DNA of 36,104 bases from Purshia tridentata (GCA_003254885.1 QANT01006430.1:1-36104); one strand, 5' to 3'; positions 8,873 to 20,279 are shown, counted from the stretch's first letter. Notes: generated by a model not told the origin, from the letters alone. A program made the numbers and translations.

Positions 8873-11773
8873 ATGAAGATACTATGCCTCCATGGATTCA
8901 GAACCAGTGGGAGCTTTCTGCAAAAGCAAATTAGCAAATGGGATCCTTCTATCTTTTCTCACTTTGACATGGTATGTATCCATAAGTGTATAACTAACAG
9001 CTCATGCATTCATTTTTTGATTGCTTTGACAGAAACTACATATTATATGATTATTTGACAAATTATATATCATATACACAATTTTCACATTATTTGTGCG
9101 GTTAAAAAAAAAAAAGGGGATAAAGTTTACCACTGATATAGAGTGAACCCCACAAATAATACCTTACTATCCTTCAAAGGAAAATGCATACTTCATGTAA
9201 CATTTTCTTACACACTTCATTTTAAATTTCACATTTTCTTAATTACACACTTCATTTTAAATTTGACAAACACACCATAAGTTTTCTTTAAGAACACAAG
9301 TTGTTTTATCAACACCTCCTTTTTTGTGTTCAATGTCTTTGAATAACCATTTTTCTGGTTATGATTGAAAGGAAATTTCCATTCATCTTTGCACAAACCT
9401 TGATCGCCGGACATAGATTTTTTTTTTTGGTCAACAACATAGATTCTTTTCAGTACGCAAGAGTACAAGACCCTTTTCATGGAAAACAAAACTTTTAAGA
9501 GACTTATGTATTTGGAAATTTAATCAAACTAACATTCAAACTTTCTGGTTATACTAACAGGACTTTCCAGATGGCATATTTCCTGCTGGAGGAAAATCTG
9601 ACATAGAAGGCATCTTCCCACCACCTTATTTTGAGTGGTTTCAATATGACAAGGTATAATCTTTTTGGTCTTTGTAGTCAAAATTGCTCCTTATGCTTGC
9701 CATCGTTCAATTAAATCCCTTAATTTATTATTTTCAATTTAAGCACCTTTATCCTATTGCCCCACCATAATTATGATTTAATTATAAAGTTTGTTGGTTT
9801 ATAGCCCATGCTTTTGATATGGCTGATTAACTACTTTAACAAAACACATGTCACACAACTTTTTGTCACCTAGACATACATTGAACTGATATCCATCTTG
9901 TCCATTTGTCCTTATTCAAGGAATAAAATTCTGATTGGATCTAATTGGACTCAAAATTAATTGCAGTTACTCATTAAACCATATTACATGACAAAATTGT
10001 TCTTATGGTGGATTAGAGGACCAAACTGTTTCGATTATTAGAAAATATGAATTTAATTGAAATATGGATCATACTTCAGGGACCAAATATATATATGGTC
10101 CAGCCAATTTTATTTTATTTTTTCTTCTAATCACATGCAATGGGATTTGATTTGCATATGTTTATTTGGAAAAAAATAAATTAACTTGGTGTTCTGGGAC
10201 TAAATGGATCTCTCTTATTCATGGTAAACTTGATCAGGACTTCACGGTGTACACGAACTTGGAAGAGTGCATCTCTTATTTGTGTGACTACATAACAAGC
10301 AAAGGTCCTTTTGATGGTTTGCTTGGGTTTTCTCAGGTATGCATCTCTGCCTTTATAACAAGCGAAGGTCCTTTTAATGCAAAACTGCAAATACACATGA
10401 TGGTTACAAAAGCAATTAAACAGAGATCGCTTTCATTTCATGTTCTTATTAATATTGTCTATTACATCTCCCGTCTCTCTAGGTGTTGTGTTATATTGAT
10501 ACATCAAAGAACCGGTTGCCTCAAATAAAGTCATTGATTGCAGGTTGCTTCACATCATGTGCAGCCAATGATTGCTTCATTTTGTTCATTTTGTAGCTAC
10601 AAAAGCAGCTAGCTGCTTGAAATTTTTTATTTCTTTCATAGACATTCGTAACTTACATTCTTAAAAATTACACAGGGTGCGACGCTATCAGCACTCTTGT
10701 TAGGGTACCAAGCTCAGGTAATTAAGTCATATCTCTCTCTCTCTCTCTCTCTCTCAATCTTAAAGGTATAGCATATTTAGCTACAAAATTTGGGAATGCA
10801 GGGAAAGGTGTTGAAGGAGCATCCACCTATCAAGTTTTTTATATCAATATCAGGAGCAAAGTTCAGAGATCCAAGCATATGTGATGTTGCCTACAAAGAC
10901 ACTATCAAGGCCAAATCTGTCCACTTCATAGGAGCCAAAGATTGGCTAAAACTACCTTCTGAGGATCTTGCCTCCGCGTTTGACAGCCCACTTATCATAA
11001 GGCACCCACAAGGGCATACTGTCCCAAGGCTAGGTCGGTCTAGCTAATATACTCTCTCCGATGCGTATGTACACAAGCACACATTTATGCACATGTATAA
11101 TGTTAATTAGTTTGACATATATATATATATATATATATTGGTAGACCCATTTTCGATAGTTTAAAGTTTTTGGGTTTAGTGATTGTCTAACATGATATTA
11201 GAACTCTGGTTCTAGGAAGTCCTGGAGATTGAACATCCATATGTATAGTATCCCTCTACTTATTTCTAGCTTATCATGTTAACCTAGAGGCTGCACCTCA
11301 GCTATATAGTTATATATCTCTCCATCATGCATGTGAATGCCATGAGTTTTAGCATGATATACATTATTGTTTTTGGATTCAGTGGTATACTGGGGTAACA
11401 TATATGTACATACACATGTATGTGCTTATAAACTGACTTTTAGGCTTTGTAAACAGATGAAGCAGCCACCGAGCAGTTACGTGGTTGGACTTCGACAATC
11501 ATCCAGTGCAAAAGTACTACTCTAGATAGTAAGCACGAATTGAAGAATGGAGAAGCCAAAGAAGAGCTTAAGGGCACAGATCTCATCCAATGCAATAACA
11601 CTACTGTTGATAGTAAGCATGAACTGGAGAATGGAGAAGCCAAAGAAAAGCGTTTTGGCACAGATCCGGTAGTTGCACTTGCAGCAAGTAAGATCCAGAA
11701 CCAGGAGACAACTGCAGTTGACATAAATACAAATCAGAGAGAAGTGGAGGTTGTAGAGGCAGCTCAAGCATGA
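8873..11773 (+). CDS. FSH1-family serine hydrolase (esterase, OVCA2-like)
   Basis: Six exons: 8873-8971, 9561-9653, 10238-10336, 10676-10717, 10802-11033 and 11457-11773. All borders are GT-AG and in phase, giving 293 residues. The N-terminus MKILCLHGFRTSG is the classic first strand and LHG turn of the FSH1 alpha/beta hydrolase family. The nucleophile serine is Ser96 in GFSQG, split between exons 3 and 4. The triad is completed by His183 in HPQGHTVPRL and probably Asp158 in GAKDW. Family members in fungi and plants act as small soluble esterases whose natural substrates are mostly unknown, so no specific reaction is claimed. The core ends near residue 200. A charged tail of about 90 residues follows, with a 28-residue unit present twice in tandem. 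The start is chosen because it is the first ATG after the GA-rich leader and opens the conserved motif. Intron 2 carries a MITE-like element. Confidence 0.93.
9200..9265. repeat. Two-copy tandem repeat in hydrolase intron 1
   Basis: Two adjacent units of 31 and 35 bases, each starting ACATTTTCTT and containing ACACACTTCATTTTAAATTT. The second carries a four-base insertion. This is intronic replication-slippage-type sequence. Confidence 0.8.
9663..10089. mobile_element. MITE-like element in hydrolase intron 2
   Basis: The left end TTTGGTCTTTGTAG and the right end AGGGACCAAATA, read on the opposite strand, form imperfect terminal inverted repeats. Further matching wording lies inside both ends (CAATTAAATCCC versus CAATTAAATTCA). 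Non-autonomous elements with TTTGGTCCCT ends are common in eudicot introns. There is no transposase reading frame. The target duplication was not resolved. Confidence 0.5.
10732..10754. repeat. (CT)n microsatellite
   Basis: About eleven CT units inside the 84-bp intron 4 of the hydrolase gene, where they make up much of the pyrimidine-rich sequence. Confidence 0.9.
11117..11139. repeat. (TA)n microsatellite
   Basis: About eleven AT units in hydrolase intron 5. Confidence 0.9.
11498..11665 (+). repeat. In-frame 84-bp tandem duplication in the hydrolase last exon
   Basis: Unit 1 is 11498-11581 and unit 2 is 11582-11665, exactly 84 bases each. They encode two 28-residue blocks at residues 203-230 and 231-258. 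Both share IQC, DSKHEL, NGEAKE and GTD in the same order. The nucleotide identity is clear but imperfect, so the duplication is not brand new. It lies in the variable tail outside the catalytic core. Confidence 0.92.
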
Positions 11774-13480
11774 AGATCTCAAACTTATGTGCAGATGTCG
11801 AATTTTTTTTTGCCTTCTCCTACTAGTCTTCTGAATGCCCGAATCATCATTTACCAGTTCATGTTATGTGTATAATTATCAGTTGTCAGAATTTTAGGTT
11901 TCCTTTTCGGTTTATATATGGAGTTTCACCTTAATGCAATATTTATGAATATATGAATGACAATAATCTCTCCCTCTCTCTCTCTCTCACTCTCTCACTA
12001 AATGAAGTCGACATTAAATATAAAATTTATCATGGAAAAGAGAAAATTATATATGATTGCTTGATTGAGATACTTCAACCTGTGAATTCCTTTTCTCCAG
12101 CACAACACCCTTTCATTCCCTTTAAACTTAGACATTTTTCAATTTAGTAGTTTAAAGGAACCTCACATGTAGCCTCCTATGGCTGGCCGACCACTTTTGA
12201 TGTTGCTGCCACCCTCTTCTCTCTTTCTCTCTTTCTCCCTTTATCTTTCTTTGTTTCTCTCTTTCCCTCTGCCTTCCTTTCATATTCCTCATTCCCTGTA
12301 TTTCCCTACCTCACTAGAGCATTACAAAGGTCGATCAGCGAGCTAACCTTCGATATGGAGGTCGGCCAACGAATTCACCGACACCACCTTATTACTTCTT
12401 CGAGGAGGGAGGGAGAAATAAAGACAGTGTTGTAATCGAAAGACTGTGTGATTCAATTCTTCTACGAATCTTGTTATTGATGGACTTTGATGAAATCTTG
12501 CAAAGAAAAAATAAGCTGTGCAACTAACAAACAAAAAAAATGACACCAAATTAACGTGGTTCGATAATTTGCTTATGTCCAGAGCACTAAGAGATTTCAC
12601 TAATTTTAAGAGAAAACTAAAATATTAATGATCACATGAACTCTCTCTCTAAATCGATCTCATTCCCTCACTCTTACACTTTTGGCTAACACTCTTGATG
12701 TTATTCTTAAGGTTTTATGAGTCCTAAGGTTCTATTTAGATTCCATAATTAAGCCTTAGGTTAAAATTCTCAACAAATTAAGAGTCCTAATCTCGTTAAA
12801 ATTGGAAAAAACTTGCCAAATCTACCTTGGGTGTATTTCAGTACGATAGAATCAATTCTCGATTCGGCCTACACACTACCAACAAAAAAATTACTTTGGA
12901 TGACAAATCTCAAAATTCATAAAGTGTATAGCATTAAGTATGATAGCATGAAGTGTGATATCGATCCTACAGTAACATGGTTTTTGTTAGATTCGTGTAG
13001 GGTTGATCCTTTGGCCTTCTTGACCCTTTCATATGACCAAATGACCTCCAAACTTCATTCTAAACCTCCATAGAAGTTTCCATAGACCTAAAACATCTTT
13101 AATAATGAGCCAAAAACACAACAGAAAGAAAGAGAAAGAAGAAAATGAAGAAGAGAGAAAATAGAGAGAGAAAGATAACGAAAGAAAAAGGAAACAGAGG
13201 GTGTGGGAGGAGGGGTGCAATTTCTCTTACTTCCAATTTAGTGTTTCACGCTACTCGTCATGTAGAGGTTGATTATCATTATGTTTATAAAAAGGTTGTT
13301 TATATATGTAGAGTAGAGATTGATGTTCGCTCTATATATTTATGCACTGAAGATCGATCAACTTGCCAATTTGTTTGCCAAGGGATTGTCATTGGCTTGT
13401 TTAATTTTCTTCTCTTGTTTTCAAGTTGCCAGTTTGTTGTATTCGACCTTCTCTATTTATACTCCTAATAATTGTATGTA
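11774..13480. other. Intergenic, repeat-derived sequence
   Basis: The hydrolase 3'UTR probably runs to about 11945, where ATTTATGAATATATGAATG occurs. A (CT)n tract is at about 11969-11999. At 12180-12310 lies a CT-rich stretch. At 12525-12600 the wording TTAACGTGGTTCGATAATTT followed by GTCCAGAGCACTAAGAGATT resembles a motif I recall as common in plant dispersed repeats. No domain or intact gene is recognisable. The short open frames here have no family resemblance. Confidence 0.4.
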
Positions 13481-13487
13481 GTTGTGG

Positions 13488-14173
13488 GAGCATCACCACT
13501 ATCCTCTATGTATGACACATGTCCCATGGTTAACCAAAAATAACTATGATTACTTGATAAAATAATTATTTTTATTTATTTTATTTTTGATAAAAATAAA
13601 TAAAAATTTTGAAAAACCCATTCTTCTCCAATCCTTCTCCAGCAAGTTCAGCAACCCCACCTCTTCCCTCTCCCAACTTTCCTATGGTATCCCTCATTGA
13701 TCTAGCACAGCCACCCTTTGCGATCACCCACAGATCGGAGGTCTTCGTCCATCCAATTTGGACTGCACAGGCAAGGTCGTTGGCCAGCCTTTATTTCCAA
13801 CAGATCAGGGAGAGAAAAGGAGAAAGGAGGGAAGAGAGAGAGAGGGAAATGGAATAGAGAGAAAGGATGAGGGAAGAGAGGGGCGATGCTGACCAGCGGT
13901 GAGGCCGCTAACGCCCGCGAGAGGGTTGGGTGGGAGAGGGAGGTGGTATCAAAGGTGGGGTGCTGTTGGGGATGTCCTGCTATAGCCTATAGACATGGGA
14001 GGATAGAGGATGGGTTTCAATATTTCAGATCGGGTTCGGTTGGGATGATGGGTTAAAATTTTTTTTTTGTTTTTTAAATTTTATTTAATTATAAAGTAAA
14101 ATTACAAAATATTTTTTTAACTCTAGTTACCATACATGCCATGTGTTGTATGGAGAGGAGGGTGGTGATGCTC
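13488..14173. mobile_element. Non-autonomous terminal-inverted-repeat element, about 690 bp
   Basis: The left terminus GAGCATCACCAC (13488-13499) is the exact reverse complement of GTGGTGATGCTC (14162-14173). Similarity continues inward for at least 47 bases at roughly 75 percent, and both termini are followed by matching A/T-rich stretches. The interior (about 13610-14030) is much richer in G and C than its surroundings and CT/GA-biased, with an open frame that I consider chance. The lack of a transposase suggests a MITE or a Mutator-like element carrying foreign filler. No clean target duplication was found. Confidence 0.7.
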
Positions 14174-16830
14174 ATCACTTAAATTGGTGGTGAACAAATT
14201 TGCTCTCTATACTTGTGTTCCATTTCAAGACTCCTAAGATAACTCCTATTATTAGTTTTCTTGTAAGTTAAGTAGTATATTCCTCGTTTCAATCCCAGAA
14301 GCACAATATGTTCTTAAAAACATTATTATTTCACAAAGCAAGGGAACAAGTACAACCCTTCAATTTATTAGGGAGATTAGAAAAATACACGTGATAAATG
14401 ATTCCAAGCCTCGCGAACAACCACATGGCTTCAAAGGGAACTGTCTCATACTATATTATTTGGTGGCTTGAGATTAGATTTCCAAAGAATAGCCTTGTGA
14501 TCGGACATTTTTGAGCCAATATGACGTACAATTATAAAAGCCTAAAGATTATAGAACTCTATAGTTGAGATCCCTAAATCTAACTTTTTAAAAATCACAC
14601 TTGTTGGATCATAACCTTGCCAACAAGTAAAGGAAATCTAGAACAAGACATAAGCTCCATCAAACAGGCAGGACAAGATGCACCATATTCTACTCATGTG
14701 GAAAAATTAACTCATTAAAGTCACTCGAAGACCCATTTATTTAAGTGTTATATTTGGATTTTTATTTTTTTTGTAAATTATTGAAGGCGTATATGTTGAG
14801 CTATTATTGTATTTGGCAGTTTGAAATATGACTTATATCTTACCTTTTTTTTAGAGACACAATATATTGTTGCCGAGTTATAATTCAAAAATATTATTTA
14901 AGCATTATATTTGGATCAAGTTTTTTTTTTGTTTGAATGTGTATAATAATATTCTTTTTTGTATTTTAATTGCTACAAACATGAGATTTTGGTATCATAT
15001 ATAGGATAATGAGGTATCATTATAGTATCATGTAAATGATGTGTGGTATCATGGCATGCGTATAAAATTTTGTTTCACATTTGTTCGGTAAAGGATTATT
15101 ACGTTCATTTTTCACTACGACACCGGATTGTTGCTTAAGTTTTTCTAGGGTCTTCTCATTCTTTTTGTTGTGTTCATTTGTGTCGTAATATTATTATAAT
15201 CATGTATTTACTGCAACCAAATATGTTATTAACTACGATACGATAATTTTATTAAAAGAAGACAAATATGCTTTCTTTGATAGGAATTAGTATGGTAAGA
15301 TAAATGATAATGTACAAAATATTTTGTTACACATATACAAATCATAATAGATTTTATAAATTAAGAGCATTGGATGAGACTAACCTTTATCCCGATTTCT
15401 CATGCTTCTTATTTCTTTTCCTTTTCATTTCATCTTTTTCTCCTTCTGGTGGTGGCAGCCATAGATTTCTCTCTAAAAAATTTAAACCGTATGATAAAGT
15501 CATAATTTTTTATAATCAATGCGTACATCTTAATAATTTAGCCACTTTAATTGAAAACAAGTGAGCTCAAAGCCCCTATTGAAGCACCTGTTGAAGCACA
15601 TGTTGAAGCACATATTGAAGCCGCTGTTGACCCATGAAAATTATTTACTAGAATAAGCGTAAGTCTTTATGAAGATTATGTAAATCTTTAATTATATACT
15701 TTTATAATTGTATAACGCAGGAATCTAAAAGTAGACATCTTAGACTTAGGAGAATCGCGCCTTACACTACTTGCACTTAGACATAGCTTCCTTACATTCA
15801 TAAGCCACCTCGATCCCCATCCAAAATCATATAGTATAAATCACTAGGAGACTTATTGATCGAAAAAGTTTCTATTCCTATATTTATATTTCCAAAATCT
15901 GAAAAAATAAAAAAGTCTCAAGATTCTTTGTCAATTTCCTCTTTATGTTTGTCTGAAGGTTTTATTATCGCCACATGCATATCTCTACCTATATATTCAT
16001 GGTTTTATTCCCCTTTCCAAAATTCATCCTCATCAACACGATGAAATAACATCAATGTAGCTTTTGCAAAAATAACATGCGCGGTCATTAAGACATAATA
16101 TTATTTACCACTACATAATTATTACAACAACCAAATTGTTTTGTTTCACATTATTTACTACACATCATATTTCTAGATTTAGTATATATGCACTCTAGTA
16201 TCATATATGATTTTTTTTTCCACAATTGAGACATGATATAGACAACGATCGAAGTTGAACTCAGATTTTCTTGAAGAAAATGAAATGAAGTCTAAACTTT
16301 CCAATGTTGGCAACTATCTATACAAACGAGTCCAAGAACATTATAACTTTACTTTCATATGAAAAACTAAAATATATATATCATATAGACAAACATATAT
16401 ATATGTATTAGTTGGCGTCTTCTACTATAATGTATATCATCGAAAACATATGTTGCGAGATAGTTACCATCCGTTGGATTATGTATTCAATAGCACTAAA
16501 TGTTAGTTTTGTGCTAAAGTCAATTAATATGCCTAATTGTCGTAAGGAAAACTTTTTTAAACTATTTTTCATAAAAGATGGTTGCTTATAAAAATGATAC
16601 ATAAGTGACCTAAATTATTGTTGATTAAATAGATTATTTTCTTTCTTGATTTGGTTTTTAACTTTGTATTTTCTTTAATTGCTAAAGTTTTGCATGATAA
16701 CTTACTCTTTTAGGACATGGAGCTTGAAAACGAAAAAGACATATTGAATAAAAATTTTTGTGTTGCTCTTTCATATAAACTTTCTATGTACCTTCACCTC
16801 ATACCTATTAGTAATCACTTCCCCAATTCG
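14174..16830. other. Intergenic, degenerate transposon-like sequence
   Basis: AT-rich and without an intact gene. A four-unit 12-bp repeat at 15579-15626 reads in one frame as a run of VEA/H-type residues before a stop, which looks like the end of a decayed coding sequence. I recognise no family. The remainder shows only short interrupted frames. Confidence 0.4.
15579..15626 (+). repeat. 12-bp tandem repeat, four units
   Basis: Successive units TTGAAGCACCTG, TTGAAGCACATG, TTGAAGCACATA and TTGAAGCCGCTG. The unit is a multiple of three, and the frame that starts in GAGCTCAAAGCC stays open across it to a TGA about ten bases after the last unit. A coding origin is therefore possible, but the upstream frame is closed by a stop within about 30 bases. 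Confidence 0.85.
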
Positions 16831-16875
16831 TCACTACTAGTAAAAGTGCCCGCGCATTGCTGCGGGTCTTTGAAA
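16831..16875 (+). mobile_element. Helitron-like 5' terminus (candidate)
   Basis: The sequence TCACTACTAG then TAAAAGTGCC then CGCGCATTGCTGCGGG starts with TC and contains CCCGC/GCGGG arms around a short loop. This resembles 5' ends of plant Helitrons as I remember them. No matching CTRR 3' end with hairpin was located, and the preceding base is G rather than the expected A, so this is tentative. Confidence 0.3.
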
Positions 16876-17236
16876 TTTATAAAAGATTTCAAACTCTAAT
16901 CCTGACTATTGTATCAGATATTTGTAAGGTTGAAAATTTCATGACACAAACAATATATTTATTTGCAATGAAATTCTGTACTATATTCTAAAAAGCATCA
17001 TGACATTGCATATTGCACATGGAAATTGAAACAACAATTGAGAAAAAGCTTTTAGTTGAGGGAACTGGGGGGTATTGCACAGGTTGCTTCAGCTTGAATT
17101 TAACAACAGCAGCTCAAGATCAAACCTCCATTACCGGCGTATAATAGCACCCTTGGCGCACCAAAACCCACACCACCTTATATTATAGCTTGTGCTAAAA
17201 CAACAAGAACAGGAGGAAGAAGAAGAAAAAACCCAA

Positions 17237-18486
17237 ATGACTGCCACGCCACTCTCACTGCTCTCAACTCCAAAAGCCGCTTCCCCAGAAAATCCCTTGG
17301 CCAGGTTTTGAACTTTGTTTTCCCAAAAAAAACAGAAAGTGCAAGAATGAGAGATGTGAGAGAGAGATAGAGCAGAGAGAAAGAGAGAGAGAGCAAAGAG
17401 AGAGAGAGAAGAGGTAGAGATGAGTGAGAGACAGAGCGACAGAGAGAGAAGGAGAACAACCAAACCCATCTGACCTCATAACCCAATGACCACAAAGGGC
17501 ACACCCAAACCCTTAACCTCAACATAGCCACCAGATCAAAAAATTATTTGACTGTGAGAAGAAACATAAGAAAAAGGAAAGAATGGCACCATGTGTAAAA
17601 AACTGAAACACTGAAGGGCAAAAACAAAAGGTTGACAAAAAGAAAAAAATGGACATAAACAACTCTACAATCACAACCCATACCAACAGAAGGAAAAATG
17701 AAAGAGGGCAAACCAGACTTTTCCAACTACAACTTAGCTACAGTACAACTTCTCTAGCCTTTTAGTATATATATATATATATTTTCAATTAGGGACGAAG
17801 CATTACTCTTTATTAATTTAAAAAAGTCAATTAAAAAAATTATTCCTTCATATATATTGAAATAAAAATTCTCAATACTCGTAATCATCACCCAATTATA
17901 TAACATTACATTTTCTAATTAGTTTCGAGTCTTTTGACATAGATATATTAGAATGCACAAAGTTTTAAAGTTGAAAAGAAATTGCACGGCTACAAAAATG
18001 CACATGCGGCTCCCACATGAACCTCAATTGAAAAATATTTCCAAAACTTTGTCATTAGTTAGTTTAGTTATTCCTGTTCTCAATGACATGTAATTCAGAC
18101 CACTGTTGAGATTGAAATTGGTGATCATGCTTATTCAATTATTGATCAGTTTTGCCTTTTTTCACACAAGTTCGTATCGCATTCTGACTCAAGCCCATAC
18201 CATCATTAAGTCCAAACTCTGATTAGCATGTCCTTTGATCATAAGGGAATGGAAAAAAGACCTTAAACTAAGATTATTCCATACTTAAGTCATACCAGCC
18301 ACATGTTTTCAAAAGTTAGATTTCACACACATTACTAATTTTCACATCTTTCTACACAAGCCGTTAAAAGGACCCTGCAGTGGCACACCCTTGCGCAATC
18401 TGTTGCCAAAGGACGATAAATCGCTTACCAGCATCGCCATGCAGGCCATTGACAGGTTTGAGCAAAAAGATGGAATGGACCAATAA
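17237..18486 (+). CDS. Candidate small two-exon gene, 57 residues, unknown function
   Basis: Exon 17237-17304 encodes MTATPLSLLSTPKAASPENP plus LA and ends in AG|GTTTTG. Exon 18381-18486 starts after a good CTGCAG acceptor and completes a serine codon. It continues with GTPLRNLLPKDDKSLTSIAM and closes with TAA after GMDQ. Phase is kept across the join. The second exon is visibly richer in G and C and codon-like compared with its surroundings, and a GACAG|GTTTGA donor at 18455 would allow further exons instead of the stop. The upstream 200 bases are rich in CA/GA and look like a leader. I do not recognise the protein. It could be a small real gene, the 5' part of a larger gene, or gene fragments captured by a transposon. 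There is no transcript support in what I can see. Confidence 0.35.
17338..17460. repeat. GA-rich low-complexity block
   Basis: Interrupted GA repeats on the + strand. They create several overlapping Ser/Leu-rich open frames on the - strand that have no other support. Confidence 0.9.
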
Positions 18487-18489
18487 AGT

Positions 18490-20279
18490 GCAGAAAACAA
18501 TTTGATAGAAAGAGTCAGCTACAAAATTCCTTCAGTTAAGGGAAAAAAAAATGTAAATAGTGTCAACAGCTATAGCTTCTGAAGAACCCTCAGTAGGTAG
18601 CAAGTAGTAAAAGAATTTAGAATTGATTGTATTAACAAATAACTGCTGAAAAATGCAGAGCCTGATCTGATCTACCAATAAAGAGATGCAAAATTGAACC
18701 ACTAAAATGGCATGTAGGCTGCAAGACCTGTAATCAATACAGAAATATTTTGGCTGTTGTGCTCATGTGAGTGTGGCTGGATCAATTTGGTTGAGATCTC
18801 AAACAGGCAGCTCTGGAGATTCATTTACATGGCTTTGTGAAAGCATGATTTCTGAACCCTTCAATCTGAGCTGAAGCACATCACAATTTACAAAAGTCAG
18901 ATTAAATTATAGTGTGTGACAACGATGGAATCAAGATTGAAAGAGAAAAAAAATGTGCATTTACAGTGGCAAGGCCTTAAAAGCTAAAGAAATAGACAAA
19001 CTTGGGAGTTGACATATGGGGAAGTCTGAGTTGTAACACATCACCGATCAATGTCAACATATATAAAGGAAAAAGAAAACAAAAAACAAGCATGCATGAC
19101 TCAGTCATGAGTATACTTCCTCTGTCTCTCATGTTAATCCCCCCATCCGATTAAATTACCAGATGGACAGTCTTGTCATTCCAATTTTTTTTAGACAACA
19201 GTCTAGTAGAATTTCTCCGTTGGATTACAGGATATGAAATTTTAAATTCCAATGATACCCCTAAATCATTAACTGTAGTTACTTATAAGATTCAAGGGAT
19301 ATAAATTATTTTCCTGTGCAAACACACAATACAAAAACATGTTCATGCACTCAAACAACTGATTATATGCAAATTTTAAAGTCAACTTCTCCACACACAA
19401 AAAATATATATATATCTGCTCAAAATTTTAGTGTGCATGAGAAATCAATTACATAAAAATCAAAGGCAACCCATATATCAACTTAATTTTAGTTTACCTC
19501 CTTCACAATTATTTCATGGCAGGCACATTAATCTAAGAAATTTTAAATTTCTGATAATGCATACACCAATATATTTTCTCAGTCTCACAAGTACATAATA
19601 CAAAGCCAAATAAGATATATCAACATATATCAGCAGCGAACTAGTAACTAGGTGTTTGCAGCTGGCGAGCCATTCCTTGGCTTAGGTGTGTGAGTAAGGA
19701 TGTGCCACAACACAGCTTGAGAAACCCGCTTAGAAATTAAAAAAATAATTAAGTATTGCCCCTTATGAAAGCCAATCAAATGATGTTGGGCCAAACATGC
19801 AACTCCTTCTCAGTCAAAAATCTTTCTATGGCTGGGGGTCCTAGGTCTAAGAATGACAGTATGAACAAAACTCATAAAGCATAGTGAAAATCAAGCCATG
19901 AAAAATAAAGCAATGAAAAAGATCATTATATTGAATTAAAAAAAAAAAAACAATAAAAAGAAAGAGACTTTTGGATACAATGATTTCCAAACTTCAAGAA
20001 TTCTAAGGCTACTTGAAGGGACTTAGCAGAGCTATTAAATCAAAGAAATGAAAAAGAAAACCACGAACTTAAGAAAAATGGCCGAATACAAAAGCTGCAG
20101 AAGACAGTGGTCTATGTTTGGTTATGCATTGGCTCCTTTCTCCTGTGAAATTCTTCTCTTATCCAAAGGCATAACTCTATTTCAAAGACCATTTTGCCTT
20201 GGCAACATTCATAGAGAGAAGAGAGAGAGAGAGAGAGGGAGAGAGATACCTTGAAAAATTCTTGTTATTCCTTCATTAA
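18490..20279. other. Unassigned region between the small candidate gene and the transporter
   Basis: Mostly AT-rich. The 3'UTR of the transporter must occupy part of it, reading on the - strand from 20279 downward. Isolated exon-like pieces occur at 18799-18870 (- strand) and around 19650-19750, but they do not join into a gene that I can defend. No known domain was seen. Confidence 0.4.
19663..19684 (+). promoter_or_regulatory. Sequence nearly complementary to miR169 (candidate site)
   Basis: TGGCGAGCCATTCCTTGGCT plus TA would pair with the miR169 family over 21 positions, with three G:U wobbles, one mismatch, and a single extra base on this strand between miRNA positions 10 and 11. No transcript is known here and no NF-YA gene, the normal miR169 target, is nearby. 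It is called only as a sequence match made from memory of miR169. Confidence 0.2.

Noticed and set aside
8734..8937. Ser/Leu-repeat frame on the - strand
   Set aside because: Translation of the (GA)n microsatellite opposite the hydrolase leader.
11440..11782. - strand frames opposite the hydrolase last exon
   Set aside because: They mirror the real coding exon and its tandem repeat.
13609..13857. 82-residue + strand frame inside the TIR element
   Set aside because: Low-complexity Pro/Ser then Arg/Glu sequence with no recognisable domain and no splice context.
17131..17531. Three overlapping - strand frames rich in Ser and Leu
   Set aside because: Produced by the GA-rich block. The + strand exon at 17237 explains the non-repeat part better.
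19640..19750. A miR169 precursor hairpin
   Set aside because: The segment resembles miR169 on the - strand, but I found no complementary arm within 100 bases on either side that could form a proper hairpin.
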